The position numbers were made by a program, and so were the translations under genes. A stretch of DNA of 64,000 nt from Microbacterium sp. K24 (GTDB lineage: Bacteria > Actinomycetota > Actinomycetes > Actinomycetales > Microbacteriaceae): assembly GCF_004794465.1 (NCBI RefSeq), contig NZ_SSDJ01000141.1:27200-91199 (forward strand), in the 5' to 3' direction. This document shows, piece after piece, positions 36,923 to 44,102 of the stretch (position 1 is the stretch's first letter; every line of letters starts with the position of its first letter). Under the pieces are notes generated by a model that ran no database searches, had not been told where the DNA came from, and saw only the letters and a program-made list of their open reading frames with translations.

Positions 36923-38083
36923 ATGATGAGTAGCCGACGGAAGCGCCGCGAGTCCTTCGGCGCTCTTCGAAAGTTGCCTAGCGGGCGCTATCAAGCCTCG
37001 TATATCGGGCCTGACGGCGAGCGTCACAACGCGCCGCAGACCTTCGACGGGGTAACCGATGCCCGCGGTTGGCTTGCAGTCCAGCAGGCGCGCGTCCTTG
37101 ACGGCACTTGGTCGAAGTTTGATACCGCTCGCGCTGAGCAGTCCGGTCAGGGCCGCGGTCTCACGTTCCTCGCATTCGCAACGGCGTGGGTGGACACACG
37201 CACTAACCGTCACGGGGATCATCTGCGTCCCCGAACCGCCGCTGAGTACAGGCGCCTCATCGCCGGCCCCCTTAGGCCGTTCGCGGACGCGCGGCTGACG
37301 TCGATCACACCAGAGCAGGTGCGCTCCTGGTATTCCGCGCTCATTGCCGCGGGAACGAAGACGCAGGCTGCTCGAGCATACGAACTACTGAAGGCGATCC
37401 TGTCGACTGCAGCAGCCGATGGACGCATCAAGACAAACCCCTGCCAGATCCGCGGCGCAGCATCCGCCTCGACAGGCAAGAAGACCGAGCCACCGACTCC
37501 CAGCGAACTGCAGGCGATCGTTACGGGCATCACTCCCCGATTCCGCGCCGCGGTGATCCTCGCAGCCTGGACAGGCGTCAGATACGGCGAGCTCACTGAG
37601 CTCCGCAGACGCGACATCGACGTACTCGAGGACGAGGGCGATCAAGCCATCGTGGTGAACGTCTCCCGAGGTGTCACCCACGTCACCGGGCAAGGCTTCA
37701 TCGTCGGCGCAACCAAGTCTGAGGCCGGCGTCCGAGCGATCGTACTTCCTCCGCATGTCAACGAAATCGTGACATCCCACTTGCGCGAGTTCGTGGGAAG
37801 GTCCGCCGACTCCCTGCTTTTCCCCTCTGCGGATGGCAGCGGGCACCTGGCGCAGTCCGCCTTCTACAAGCACTGGAACCCGGCTCGTATCGCTGCGGGA
37901 CGCCAAGACATGCCGTGGCACGCCCTGAGGCATTACGGAGCGACGAGAGCGGCCCTAGCCGGCGCGACACTCAAGGAACTGCAGTCGCGACTCGGGCACT
38001 CGACGGTCTCGGCCGCGATGCGGTACCAGCACACTGCCGGCCGTGACGAAGAACTCGCGAGGCGCATGAGCGAACTCGCGTGA
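36923..38083 (+). CDS. Tyrosine-type site-specific integrase
   Basis: 386-residue phage integrase. Residues 1-60 form an AP2-like or arm-binding domain (GALRKLPSGRYQASYIGPDG), residues 70-165 the SAM-like core-binding domain (ITPEQVRSWYSALIAAG), and the C-terminal part the catalytic domain with Arg in AWTGVRYGELTELRRRDID, the HALRHYGATRAALAG motif, LGHSTVSAAMRYQH with the last Tyr as nucleophile. All catalytic residues appear present. AGGTGGGG lies 7-14 nt before two tandem ATGs; the first at 36923 is used. It adjoins attL and should drive tRNA-Val integration. Confidence 0.94.
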   Translation: MMSSRRKRRESFGALRKLPSGRYQASYIGPDGERHNAPQTFDGVTDARGWLAVQQARVLDGTWSKFDTARAEQSGQGRGLTFLAFATAWVDTRTNRHGDHLRPRTAAEYRRLIAGPLRPFADARLTSITPEQVRSWYSALIAAGTKTQAARAYELLKAILSTAAADGRIKTNPCQIRGAASASTGKKTEPPTPSELQAIVTGITPRFRAAVILAAWTGVRYGELTELRRRDIDVLEDEGDQAIVVNVSRGVTHVTGQGFIVGATKSEAGVRAIVLPPHVNEIVTSHLREFVGRSADSLLFPSADGSGHLAQSAFYKHWNPARIAAGRQDMPWHALRHYGATRAALAGATLKELQSRLGHSTVSAAMRYQHTAGRDEELARRMSELA

Positions 38084-38115
38084 AAGAGGCGGCGGCCAGC
38101 CGCCCAACACAGGAG

Positions 38116-38147
38116 AGCCCCCGCCGAGCGGCAACTCGGCGAGGGCT
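38116..38147 (+). terminator. Hairpin after integrase gene
   Basis: AGCCCCCGCCGAG (38116-38128) pairs with CTCGGCGAGGGCT (38135-38147) with one mismatch and a 6-nt loop. It follows the integrase stop by 32 nt. There is only a weak downstream T content, so termination strength is uncertain. Confidence 0.5.
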
Positions 38148-38169
38148 AGGTCAAACAACTGGAGTCGAA

Positions 38170-38550
38170 ATGACCAATATGAGTATCCCATCCGTAACTA
38201 CGGACGCGCATCACCAGTGCATCGAGTACGCCTGGTGCGAGCTCGATCACACCGATCCCGACATCGCCTCGTACGCCCCCGACACCCATGAGAAACATCT
38301 GATGATTCAGGCGGGCGATGCGAGCGAACGATTTCTTCTCGAGGTGCGTGACGGTGTCCCGCGTATCGAGTGCTCGCTGTTCGTTGATGAGGTGTGGCGT
38401 GAGCCCGGCGAGCCGACTGATTCGCTACGGAATCTCAGCGACGTTCTTGCGACCGCCTCGAAGGTGTACGACGAGTTCGTACGAGGTCTCACCCCGAGCC
38501 TCAAACGATCGCACGCGGTCACACACGAGCTCGCGAATCGAGATGTGTGA
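38170..38550 (+). CDS. Phage hypothetical protein, acidic
   Basis: 126-residue acidic protein of unknown family. Segments such as HQCIEYAWCELDHTDPDIASY and ASKVYDEFVRGLTPSLKRSH show normal coding character. The ATG at 38170 has GGAG 6 nt upstream; the longer open frame crosses the hairpin and is less likely. Its stop overlaps the next start by 1 nt (TGATG), so it is coupled to the HTH gene. Position between integrase and repressor suggests a role in lysogeny control, by context only. Confidence 0.65.
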   Translation: MTNMSIPSVTTDAHHQCIEYAWCELDHTDPDIASYAPDTHEKHLMIQAGDASERFLLEVRDGVPRIECSLFVDEVWREPGEPTDSLRNLSDVLATASKVYDEFVRGLTPSLKRSHAVTHELANRDV

Positions 38551-38903
38551 TGAGCGTCCAGAAAGACTTCTTCGCCCTCGATTCGTCAGGGCTGTCCGCT
38601 GCACAGATCGCGGTGGCGCTCCAGGTTTCGAGTCGAACCGTGGTGAGGTGGCGCCATTTGACAGGACGAAGCCGCCGACCGCCGACCACGCCACTGACGG
38701 AAGATCAACTGCAGCGCGCACGACGCATCCTGGAAGACGGTGCGTCAATCAGTGAAGCCGCTCGAACAATCGGCTGCAGTAACAAGACACTTTCCAAGCG
38801 TTGGCCCCAATACGCCTGGAGCCAAACTCAGGCAGGCCGATTCGCCGCCATGGTCGCGCGCACGCAGCGGGCTTGGTCCGAGGATGTGCGCGATGCCCGC
38901 TAA
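38550..38903 (+). CDS. Tandem helix-turn-helix DNA-binding protein
   Basis: 117-residue basic protein with two helix-turn-helix-like segments: SGLSAAQIAVALQVSSRTVVRW at about residues 12-35 and ASISEAARTIGCSNKTLSKRW at about 65-88. These resemble resolvase/transposase HTH folds and phage regulators. The coupled start on the upstream stop (TGATG) and an 11-nt overlap with the repressor-like gene place it in a lysogeny-control operon. Target unknown. Confidence 0.7.
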   Translation: MSVQKDFFALDSSGLSAAQIAVALQVSSRTVVRWRHLTGRSRRPPTTPLTEDQLQRARRILEDGASISEAARTIGCSNKTLSKRWPQYAWSQTQAGRFAAMVARTQRAWSEDVRDAR

Positions 38904-39483
38904 GCGCTCCAGGTCGAGGGTGGACGACGAGATCGTCAGGATGATCCGAGAGGCGATGGAGAAAGGAGGAATGATGCAGAAGGATCTCGCCGCTGCTACC
39001 GGCATGACTCAGCCACAGATCAGTGTTCGCCTGTCGAGAGGAGGCGCGTCTATCCCCATCCAACAAGTGATCCTCATGTGCGAAGGTGTCGGGCTCGATC
39101 CAGTCGCAGTACTCGGAAAGGCCAGCGAGCGGGCGAGCGAGCCTCGCAGACTCGAGCCCGACGCCGAGCGTCACACGTACCGCCGTTGGGCTCCGACAAC
39201 CCGGGGGACGGTGGAAGACCCCGAGCAGATTCAAGTCAACGCTGTCGCGAGACAACTCGCCACAGCGCTCTGGAACGGCTGCGACGACATGGACTTCATC
39301 AACATCGCAATCGAGGAAACGATCAGACGCGAGGAAGCCCATTTCTGGGATGAAACCAGGCGCCGATGGATCGCAGAGATCGCACTCTCGGAGCTCGCCT
39401 ACTCGTTGGGTCGTCGATACCCGATTCGCGACAGGTTCCCGCTGAAGCCGCCCGCACTAGCCCCTGACAAGATCATCCGATAA
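38893..39483 (+). CDS. XRE-family phage repressor-like protein
   Basis: 196-residue protein with an N-terminal XRE helix-turn-helix (MIREAMEKGGMMQKDLAAATGMTQPQISVRLSRG, residues about 15-50, listed in part) typical of phage repressors. The C-terminal 110 residues are an unrecognised helical domain (ATALWNGCDDMDFINIAIEE). The ATG at 38893 is chosen because GAGG lies 9 nt upstream and the upstream ATG gives no domain gain. It is followed by a strong hairpin terminator. No LexA-type peptidase motif is visible. Confidence 0.72.
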   Translation: MPAKRSRSRVDDEIVRMIREAMEKGGMMQKDLAAATGMTQPQISVRLSRGGASIPIQQVILMCEGVGLDPVAVLGKASERASEPRRLEPDAERHTYRRWAPTTRGTVEDPEQIQVNAVARQLATALWNGCDDMDFINIAIEETIRREEAHFWDETRRRWIAEIALSELAYSLGRRYPIRDRFPLKPPALAPDKIIR

Positions 39484-39487
39484 CTCA

Positions 39488-39512
39488 GGGGGGTGCGGAG
39501 TCTGCACCCCCC
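39488..39512 (+). terminator. Hairpin terminator after repressor-like gene
   Basis: GGGGGGTGC (39488-39496) pairs perfectly with GCACCCCCC (39504-39512) around a 7-nt loop, 5 nt after the repressor stop codon. It separates the regulator operon from the tRNA-Arg gene 6 nt on. The downstream T-run is only two bases. Confidence 0.6.
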
Positions 39513-39517
39513 TTCCG

Positions 39518-39590
39518 CCTGCTGTAGCTCAGCGGACAGAGCAGCGAGCCTCTACCTCGACTGTCGCTGGTTCGAATCCAGCCAGCAGGA
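39518..39590 (+). tRNA. Phage-borne tRNA-Arg(TCT) with unusual C33
   Basis: A 73-nt cloverleaf folds with a 7-bp acceptor (CCTGCTG with CAGCAGG), D stem GCTC/GAGC, anticodon stem GCGAG/CTCGA (G27-A43 mismatch), 7-nt loop CCTCTAC, 5-nt variable loop, T stem GCTGG/CCAGC with TTCGAAT, and discriminator A. The anticodon TCT reads AGA, rare in this high-GC genome. Position 33 is C, not the nearly universal T, and CCA is not encoded. Either an unusual or partly decayed tRNA. Confidence 0.75.
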
Positions 39591-39624
39591 CGCACAATGG
39601 AGAACACGAACGAGATGAGCAAAT

Positions 39625-40095
39625 GTGAGCCGCAAGAAGACGGGAACCGGTGACGCCAGGCGCCGAGCGGGCCGGGTCGGCAATGACCCCGATCAGCCGT
39701 ATGTCTCGGTGTTCTGCGACGGCACCGTGAAAGGCCAGCCACACGAGAAGTGGCGGATCGCAACCTTCCACCCGGACAGGCTCAACAGCGAGCTGGTATG
39801 GCTTCCCGCGGGCAAGCACTACTTCGAGCCCGGCGTCGACCATGGGATTCCCATCGTGAACTCGGTTTCTCAGCGGCTCGACGGTGACACATGGGTATCT
39901 AACAGCGACCGCGATCTCGACTACTACAAGCCCGAATTTCGTGTGCGATGGAATATCAAGTGTCAAGAATGCGGTGCTTCGAAGGTGACTGCAGCCCCCT
40001 CGACGCTCTACCCCGCGTTCACTGCTCTCGCTCAATTGAACATTCGAGAGATCGAGCTCGCACACCTGATCTATAGCGAGCGACACGCCCAATAG
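39625..40095 (+). CDS. Phage hypothetical protein
   Basis: 156-residue protein not recognised. It has a basic N-terminus (RKKTGTGDARRRAGR), a beta-rich middle (PYVSVFCDGTVKGQPHEKWRI) and a CxxC-like pair in IKCQECGASKVTA, suggesting a single zinc knuckle. It starts with GTG 34 nt after the tRNA-Arg gene. A short ATG frame (39598-39654) precedes it but is probably not translated. Function unknown. Confidence 0.6.
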   Translation: MSRKKTGTGDARRRAGRVGNDPDQPYVSVFCDGTVKGQPHEKWRIATFHPDRLNSELVWLPAGKHYFEPGVDHGIPIVNSVSQRLDGDTWVSNSDRDLDYYKPEFRVRWNIKCQECGASKVTAAPSTLYPAFTALAQLNIREIELAHLIYSERHAQ

Positions 40096-40111
40096 CAGCA
40101 CAGGGCAGGGA

Positions 40112-40234
40112 GCCGCAGAAGACTGCGGTAAACTAAACCCGTACGGAGTCAGGGCGTCCGCCGAAAGGCCTGGCGCTCCCCGGTTACATCAGCCTCCAAG
40201 CAGAGGGATAGCAACTCTGCCTGGAGGTATTTTT
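40112..40234 (+). promoter_or_regulatory. Structured leader with attenuator-like hairpin that occludes the excisionase ribosome site
   Basis: Upstream of the excisionase-like gene are a small hairpin CCGCAG-AAGA-CTGCGG (40113-40128), a TAAACT -10-like box (40129-40134), a middle element with GGAG/CTCC and GCC-GAAA-GGC (GNRA tetraloop) at about 40145-40179, and a 12-bp hairpin CCTCCA-A-GCAGAG / CTCTGC-C-TGGAGG (40193-40227). That last stem is followed by TATTTTT and then ATG at 40235. TGGAGG is also the only Shine-Dalgarno, 7 nt from the ATG. The element looks like an intrinsic terminator or switch controlling the gene. Confidence 0.6.
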
Positions 40235-40438
40235 ATGCCTAGCTCTGCCCCTCTCCCCCGCTGGGGAACGATGGATGACGCTTCGGAGCAATTCAAACTC
40301 TCCAAAGACACCATCCGCCGCATGATCACCCGCGGTGAGATCGAGGCCAAGCGCTTCGGCCCGAGACTAATCCGCGTCAACCTCACCAGCATCGAATCCG
40401 CTGGCCGCCCGCTGCAGTACCTGGGCGGTGACGCTTGA
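40235..40438 (+). CDS. Excisionase-like helix-turn-helix protein
   Basis: 67-residue MerR/Xis-type DNA-binding protein with WGTMDDASEQFKLSKDTIRRMI and the wing RGEIEAKRFGPRLIRVNLTSI. This is the common small excisionase or directionality-factor fold in actinophages. Its ribosome binding site lies inside a strong hairpin immediately upstream, suggesting tight control. Its stop overlaps the TTG start of the next gene (TTGA). The presence of arm-type sites next to both attachment sites fits an Xis partner for the integrase. Confidence 0.78.
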   Translation: MPSSAPLPRWGTMDDASEQFKLSKDTIRRMITRGEIEAKRFGPRLIRVNLTSIESAGRPLQYLGGDA

Positions 40439-40776
40439 ACGACGAAACCGCCCCTGAGGGCGGCTCCGGAAATCCTGCTGTGGCGGCTGGATACATCTCG
40501 AAGTCTACGATCGCATCACTGTGTCATGGGGCTATCTCCAACCAGATCCCCCCGCACACTCTCCCCACGCCTCTGGCAGATCTCTGGCGCGATGGGTTCA
40601 TGGAGGGCGCCACACGAGTGCGCACTGAGCTGCGGCGCGAGATCCAACGACTCGAGCACGACGTCAATCACTGGTACGTCGCCGCGAACTACACCCAGGA
40701 AGAGATCGCCGGGATGCGACGAAAAGCGTCGTACCTACAAGCGAACATCGACTGGGCAACGGGGGTAGTCGCATGA
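40435..40776 (+). CDS. Phage hypothetical protein, coiled-coil
   Basis: 113-residue protein starting at TTG, overlapping the excisionase stop (TTGA). The C-terminal half is a predicted coiled coil (RTELRREIQRLEHDVNHWYVA and EEIAGMRRKASYLQANI). The N-terminal half is Gly/Pro-rich with SKSTIASLCHGAISNQIPPH. It ends with a 4-nt overlap into the helicase gene, so it lies in the early replication operon. It may be a helicase loader or accessory factor, by position only. Confidence 0.6.
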   Translation: MNDETAPEGGSGNPAVAAGYISKSTIASLCHGAISNQIPPHTLPTPLADLWRDGFMEGATRVRTELRREIQRLEHDVNHWYVAANYTQEEIAGMRRKASYLQANIDWATGVVA

Positions 40777-41978
40777 GCCGTGAACTGCTGCGCACCCAAC
40801 TCGCCTCTGTCGAGATCGAACGCCAAGGGTGGTGCGTACGAGATCAGATACCCCTCGACGTCATCACAATCCTCGCCGGGATGGCAGGAATCGCGAAGTC
40901 AACGATCCTCGCCTGGTATGTGGCCGGGCTCACCCGTGGAACGCTACCCGGAGACTTCTACGGCGCCCCCATCCCAGTCGCCATCATCGCCGGGGAAGAC
41001 GACATCTCACGGATGCTCGTACCGCGACTCAAGGTTGCCGGCGCCGACCTGAACCTCGTCACGGCCTTGAGCGGCGTGCGCGTCACGGAGCAGGAAGGTG
41101 ACTGGATCACCTCACCCAACCTCAGCGATGACATGACGTCGATTCGGACAGCACTCATCGAAACCGGAGCTCGGCTGCTCATCATCGATCCGATCATCAG
41201 CCTCATGAGAGGTGATTCTCACCGCCTCGAAGATGTGCGTCGCAACCTTGACCCGTTGGCCTCGATGGCAGCCGAACTCGATATCGCGATCGTCTGCGTT
41301 GCCCACTTCAACAAGGGTGGCGGGCAAGCAAGTGACAAAGTATCGGGCTCACACGCGTTCCGAGATATCGCCCGGTCGATGCTGCTCCTCGCCGTAGACG
41401 AAGAGACAGACAATCGCATCCTGTCAGTGGAGAAATCCAACTACTCCCCCGTCAAACCATCCCTGGCCTTCCGCGTCGACTCGGTGGAGGTTCCCACCAA
41501 GTCAGGCGAGATGACTATGGTCGGGCAAGCGGTGATGCTCGGCGACTCGTCGCTAACCGTTCAGGACATCCTCAATCGCGATTTATCGGTGCTGGGTGAG
41601 CGTTCATCCGACCTCATCGACTACGTGAATCGACAGCCGGAAGGCGCTCGAGCTGAAGACGTAGCCGTCGCACTGGACATCCCGATCAACCAGGCGCGAA
41701 CGTATCTAAGCCGTGCCGCGTCCTCCGGACGAATCGCTCGGGCCGAGCGGGGCGTCTACACCGCTCTTCGCAACACCGACGCAACAACCGCTGACCCTGT
41801 TGGGAGTGTTGCAAGTGTTGCAAACCCCTCTCCCCCACCTACATATGCAACACACGCAACAGATGTAACAGGGCCAGGGGATGTTGCGAAGGCTGTTGCA
41901 AACGGCGTCACGCCCTACTGCTCCCACGGAGTGACCTCAGGTTCACGGTGCTCAAAGTGCGGAGGTGTCGCCGCATGA
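40773..41978 (+). CDS. RecA-fold ATPase/helicase of RepA-DnaB type with C-terminal zinc knuckle
   Basis: 401-residue AAA/RecA-like ATPase like plasmid RepA and phage replicative helicases. Walker A is AGMAGIAKST at residues 35-44, and Walker B is LLIIDPIISL near residue 135; CVAHFNKGGGQASDKVSGSHAFRDI near 175 corresponds to the sensor motif. Residues 275-335 form a winged-helix unit (EGARAEDVAVALDIPINQARTYLSRA). The C-terminus is Thr/Ala/Pro-rich, then a possible zinc knuckle (CSHGVTSGSRCSKCG). The DNA coding the linker is an iteron-like repeat array. It probably drives element replication. Confidence 0.82.
   Translation: MSRELLRTQLASVEIERQGWCVRDQIPLDVITILAGMAGIAKSTILAWYVAGLTRGTLPGDFYGAPIPVAIIAGEDDISRMLVPRLKVAGADLNLVTALSGVRVTEQEGDWITSPNLSDDMTSIRTALIETGARLLIIDPIISLMRGDSHRLEDVRRNLDPLASMAAELDIAIVCVAHFNKGGGQASDKVSGSHAFRDIARSMLLLAVDEETDNRILSVEKSNYSPVKPSLAFRVDSVEVPTKSGEMTMVGQAVMLGDSSLTVQDILNRDLSVLGERSSDLIDYVNRQPEGARAEDVAVALDIPINQARTYLSRAASSGRIARAERGVYTALRNTDATTADPVGSVASVANPSPPPTYATHATDVTGPGDVAKAVANGVTPYCSHGVTSGSRCSKCGGVAA
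41769..41902. repeat. Iteron-like TGTTGC / GCAACA repeat array in helicase gene
   Basis: About ten copies of TGTTGCA or its complement occur in 134 bp: GCAACA near 41770 and 41781, TGTTG near 41798, TGTTGCAA at 41807 and 41816, TGCAACAC at 41845, GCAACAG at 41856, TGTAACAG at 41864, TGTTGCGAA at 41882, TGTTGCAAA at 41894. They face both directions. The core TGTTGCA matches the arm-type sites by the attachment sites. An origin of replication inside its own helicase gene is the best reading, as in many plasmids and phages. Confidence 0.6.
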
Positions 41979-42235
41979 GCCGCACAGAGAAAGGCGTGGC
42001 CGAGTATCACCTTCTGACAGATGCCGTTCGCGACACTCCAACGCCGTGCAGGAACGACCCGCGGTTCATTCAAGAGCGCGACCAAATAGACAGTTCGGAT
42101 CTCCTCGCGATGAAACGCGTCTGCCTGCAGTGCCCGCTACTGGCCCTCTGCGGCACCTATGCCGAAGCAGCGCGACCGTCCGCAGGAATGTGGGCAGGCC
42201 GGTTCTGGGGGCGCACGGAGAGGACTCGCGCATGA
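41975..42235 (+). CDS. WhiB-family [4Fe-4S] transcription factor
   Basis: 86-residue phage WhiB-like protein. The four cluster cysteines are in TPCRNDPRF and CLQCPLLALC (C-x2-C-x5-C after the first Cys), and the C-terminal turn motif GMWAGRFWG followed by basic RTERTRA is the DNA/sigma-contact region. Phage WhiBs can down-regulate host WhiB-controlled genes and block superinfection in mycobacteria. It starts on the helicase stop (ATGA, 41975-41978) and ends on the next start with another ATGA overlap. Confidence 0.88.
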   Translation: MSRTEKGVAEYHLLTDAVRDTPTPCRNDPRFIQERDQIDSSDLLAMKRVCLQCPLLALCGTYAEAARPSAGMWAGRFWGRTERTRA

Positions 42236-42618
42236 CTCGTCACGTCACGAACGCGGTCATCCTCACCGGAGCCGACGCCGCCCTCCTGTATCAAGCCGCG
42301 AACCTTCGAGCACTCCGAGTCGCATCGCGCGGGAAGTCTGAGCGTCTCTACGGACTGCTAACCGACATCACCCAAGCCGCATTCGCCCACACAACTTCCG
42401 TCGACGGAAGGAAACCGCAGGCCAGCGCGGAAGTCCGCGAGGCTGGAGATATCGAGGTGAACACGGTGGAACAAGTAGCAAGACGGGCAGGAATCACCTC
42501 ACGTGCCGTCCGAAATCACATCAAAGCAGGACTGCTCGAAGCCACCATGGTCAACCGCAACTGGGTCATCGCACCCGAAGCAGCCGACCAATACATCGCC
42601 GGCAGAACACGCGCATGA
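42232..42618 (+). CDS. Phage DNA-binding protein (MerR-like HTH)
   Basis: 128-residue protein. The C-terminal part is a MerR/excisionase-like helix-turn-helix (NTVEQVARRAGITSRAVRNHI and GLLEATMVNRNWVIAPEAADQYI). The N-terminal 70 residues are helical without a known domain. The start overlaps the WhiB stop by 4 nt. Second Xis-like HTH protein of the element; it may be a transcription regulator of later genes. Confidence 0.68.
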   Translation: MTRHVTNAVILTGADAALLYQAANLRALRVASRGKSERLYGLLTDITQAAFAHTTSVDGRKPQASAEVREAGDIEVNTVEQVARRAGITSRAVRNHIKAGLLEATMVNRNWVIAPEAADQYIAGRTRA

Positions 42619-42629
42619 AGGAGACACGA

Positions 42630-43217
42630 ATGACCACCATGGAATTCCGAGACGGAAGCAACGTCACCATTGGCGACGCACACAGCCCCGAACTCGTAGA
42701 CGTCGCAGGCCAGATCAAAGCCCTGCGCGAACAGTCCACCGCATCAAGCAATCACCACATCCGCACAGTCGATGCCATCAACAACGACCCCACCCTCAGC
42801 GACCAGGGCAAGAAGGAACGCATCACCGCGCTCGAGACCGAACGCAGCAACGAGCGCAGCGCGATGATCGCCCAGGAGAAAGCGATCATCAACAACAAGA
42901 TCACCGCACTCGAGCGACGACTCGACGGGTATGTCGGATACTCCGAGTCCAACATCATCGCCTTCCGAGATGCGCAGGACCGAGCGGAAGCAGTCGACGA
43001 CGCAGACCGCGCAGCAAGCCTCATGGCCCGCGCTATCCGCAACAACGACAGGACTCTGGCTCACGCTCTCTACCGACGTGCTGTCGAACATAACTGGACG
43101 GAAGCGCGCAATGCTTTCGCTGCTGACAACCCCGCAGTCGCAGGCCTCGTCCGCGACGTGCACAAGCTGCAGACGCTGCGCGACACTCCGTTCAACCGCG
43201 CCGTCGCATACATGTGA
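42630..43217 (+). CDS. Phage hypothetical protein, coiled-coil rich
   Basis: 195-residue hydrophilic protein of unknown family with long helices (GKKERITALETERSNERSAM and INNKITALERRLDGYVGY). The ATG at 42630 is preferred because GGAG lies 7 nt upstream; an ATG at 42615 overlapping the previous stop is also possible. Its last codons end on the small ORF start (TGATG). Proteins of this sort occur before HNH and terminase genes in actinophages; no function can be assigned. Confidence 0.62.
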   Translation: MTTMEFRDGSNVTIGDAHSPELVDVAGQIKALREQSTASSNHHIRTVDAINNDPTLSDQGKKERITALETERSNERSAMIAQEKAIINNKITALERRLDGYVGYSESNIIAFRDAQDRAEAVDDADRAASLMARAIRNNDRTLAHALYRRAVEHNWTEARNAFAADNPAVAGLVRDVHKLQTLRDTPFNRAVAYM

Positions 43218-43345
43218 TGAGCAACAACATGACGACCAACAGCAGCACAGCAACCCACCCCATCCTCCCCCCTGGCCCCCTCTACGTTCCGTCTCCGGTG
43301 CTTGGGATCATCTCTCCCCGTCTTTTTTTTCCACAGGGATGCTGA
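43217..43345 (+). CDS. Small phage ORF with U8 slippery run, overlapping HNH gene
   Basis: 42-residue reading frame starting on the previous stop (TGATG). It ends in a stretch encoded by CTTTTTTTT (Leu-Phe-Phe). The HNH frame starts 6 nt before its stop, in the -1 frame, so slippage at the T8 run would fuse it to HNH. It is short and may be noncoding; the coupled start gives modest support. Confidence 0.45.
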   Translation: MSNNMTTNSSTATHPILPPGPLYVPSPVLGIISPRLFFPQGC

Positions 43346-43624
43346 GCGTGGTTCGGGTTGGGCGAAGCGATGCACTGCGCAAGAAGCACCGTCAGATCAT
43401 CGCCCGTAGCAAGCCCGCCTGTTATCTCTGCGGGCGTCCGATCGATTTCGCGCTGAAGTTCCCCGACCCGGGGTGCTTCGTGGTCGATCACGTGATTCCG
43501 ATTGCGAAGGGGGGATCGGATGCGTTGTCAAACAAGAAGGCAGCGCATCATCCACGCCTGCAATTCGAAGAAGAGGGCTCGAGACTACGCGCCGATCATC
43601 CGGAGATCCGGGTCGCTCGACTGA
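43339..43624 (+). pseudogene. HNH endonuclease gene with +1 frameshift
   Basis: The HNH domain reads from ATG 43339 through CYLCGRPIDF (zinc pair) and FVVDHVIPIAKGGSDALSNKKAAH (catalytic His-Asp region), then loses similarity in that frame. The expected C-terminal HACNSKKRARDYAPIIRR continues in another frame and stops at 43624, giving the normal family ending. One extra base near 43550-43560 explains the shift. Phage HNH proteins assist terminase in DNA packaging, and this gene normally sits next to terminase, which is missing here. The alternative is an assembly error. Confidence 0.75.
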
Positions 43625-43640
43625 TGGAAAGGACTTGAAG

Positions 43641-44087
43641 ATGACTGATGAAGTGACACCTGCGACCGTGGCGGCTCAGATCACTCCGCGAACACTGACA
43701 CAGGCGCAGATCGATACGGAGGTGGCTCGCGCTCTCCGGGACGCGAAGCCTGCCGACTATGACGAAGTGCGCGAACAGGCTGAGGCGGCAAGCGTCCTCG
43801 AACGGCAGATCGCCGATCTGGAGCAACAGATCATGGCGACCCGCCGGGAGTCCCTGCGAGTTTCGATAGCCGCTCGGTTCGGGATCTCGGATGACGACCG
43901 TGACGTACTGCTTACGGGGACCGACGAGGTGACTCTGCTCATGCAGGCGGAACGTCTGGGCAACTCCACTCGGGCACTCGGGAATGTCGCGAGGCAAGAG
44001 GGTCGTCATGTCTCTTCTGGGGGCAGTCGAGCGGATCGCGAGATGCGTGAGTACGTGAACGACCTGTTCGGTAACGACGTTTTCTAA
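43641..44087 (+). CDS. Phage scaffolding-like protein
   Basis: 148-residue acidic helical protein with the typical actinophage scaffold pattern: a coiled-coil (ASVLERQIADLEQQIMATRR) followed by RFGISDDDRDVLLTGTDEVTLLMQAERL and a basic/acidic tail. Scaffold genes normally stand right before the major capsid gene, but no capsid gene follows. The ATG at 43641 has GAAAGGA 8 nt upstream. Orphaned capsid-assembly gene or misassigned; family call is by pattern only. Confidence 0.6.
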   Translation: MTDEVTPATVAAQITPRTLTQAQIDTEVARALRDAKPADYDEVREQAEAASVLERQIADLEQQIMATRRESLRVSIAARFGISDDDRDVLLTGTDEVTLLMQAERLGNSTRALGNVARQEGRHVSSGGSRADREMREYVNDLFGNDVF

Positions 44088-44102
44088 GACTGGGGATATG
44101 AC

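Noticed and set aside
39598..39654. 18-codon frame starting ATG after the tRNA-Arg gene
   Set aside because: It overlaps the start of the 156-residue gene and shows no coding evidence beyond an ATG.
41706..41927. Cys-rich reverse-strand frame over the helicase 3' end
   Set aside because: Its cysteines come from the TGTTGCA repeats read in reverse; it is antisense to a supported gene.
43323..43330. T8 run as an intrinsic terminator
   Set aside because: There is no GC-rich hairpin directly before it, and the surrounding frame is open; a slippery or coding run is more likely.
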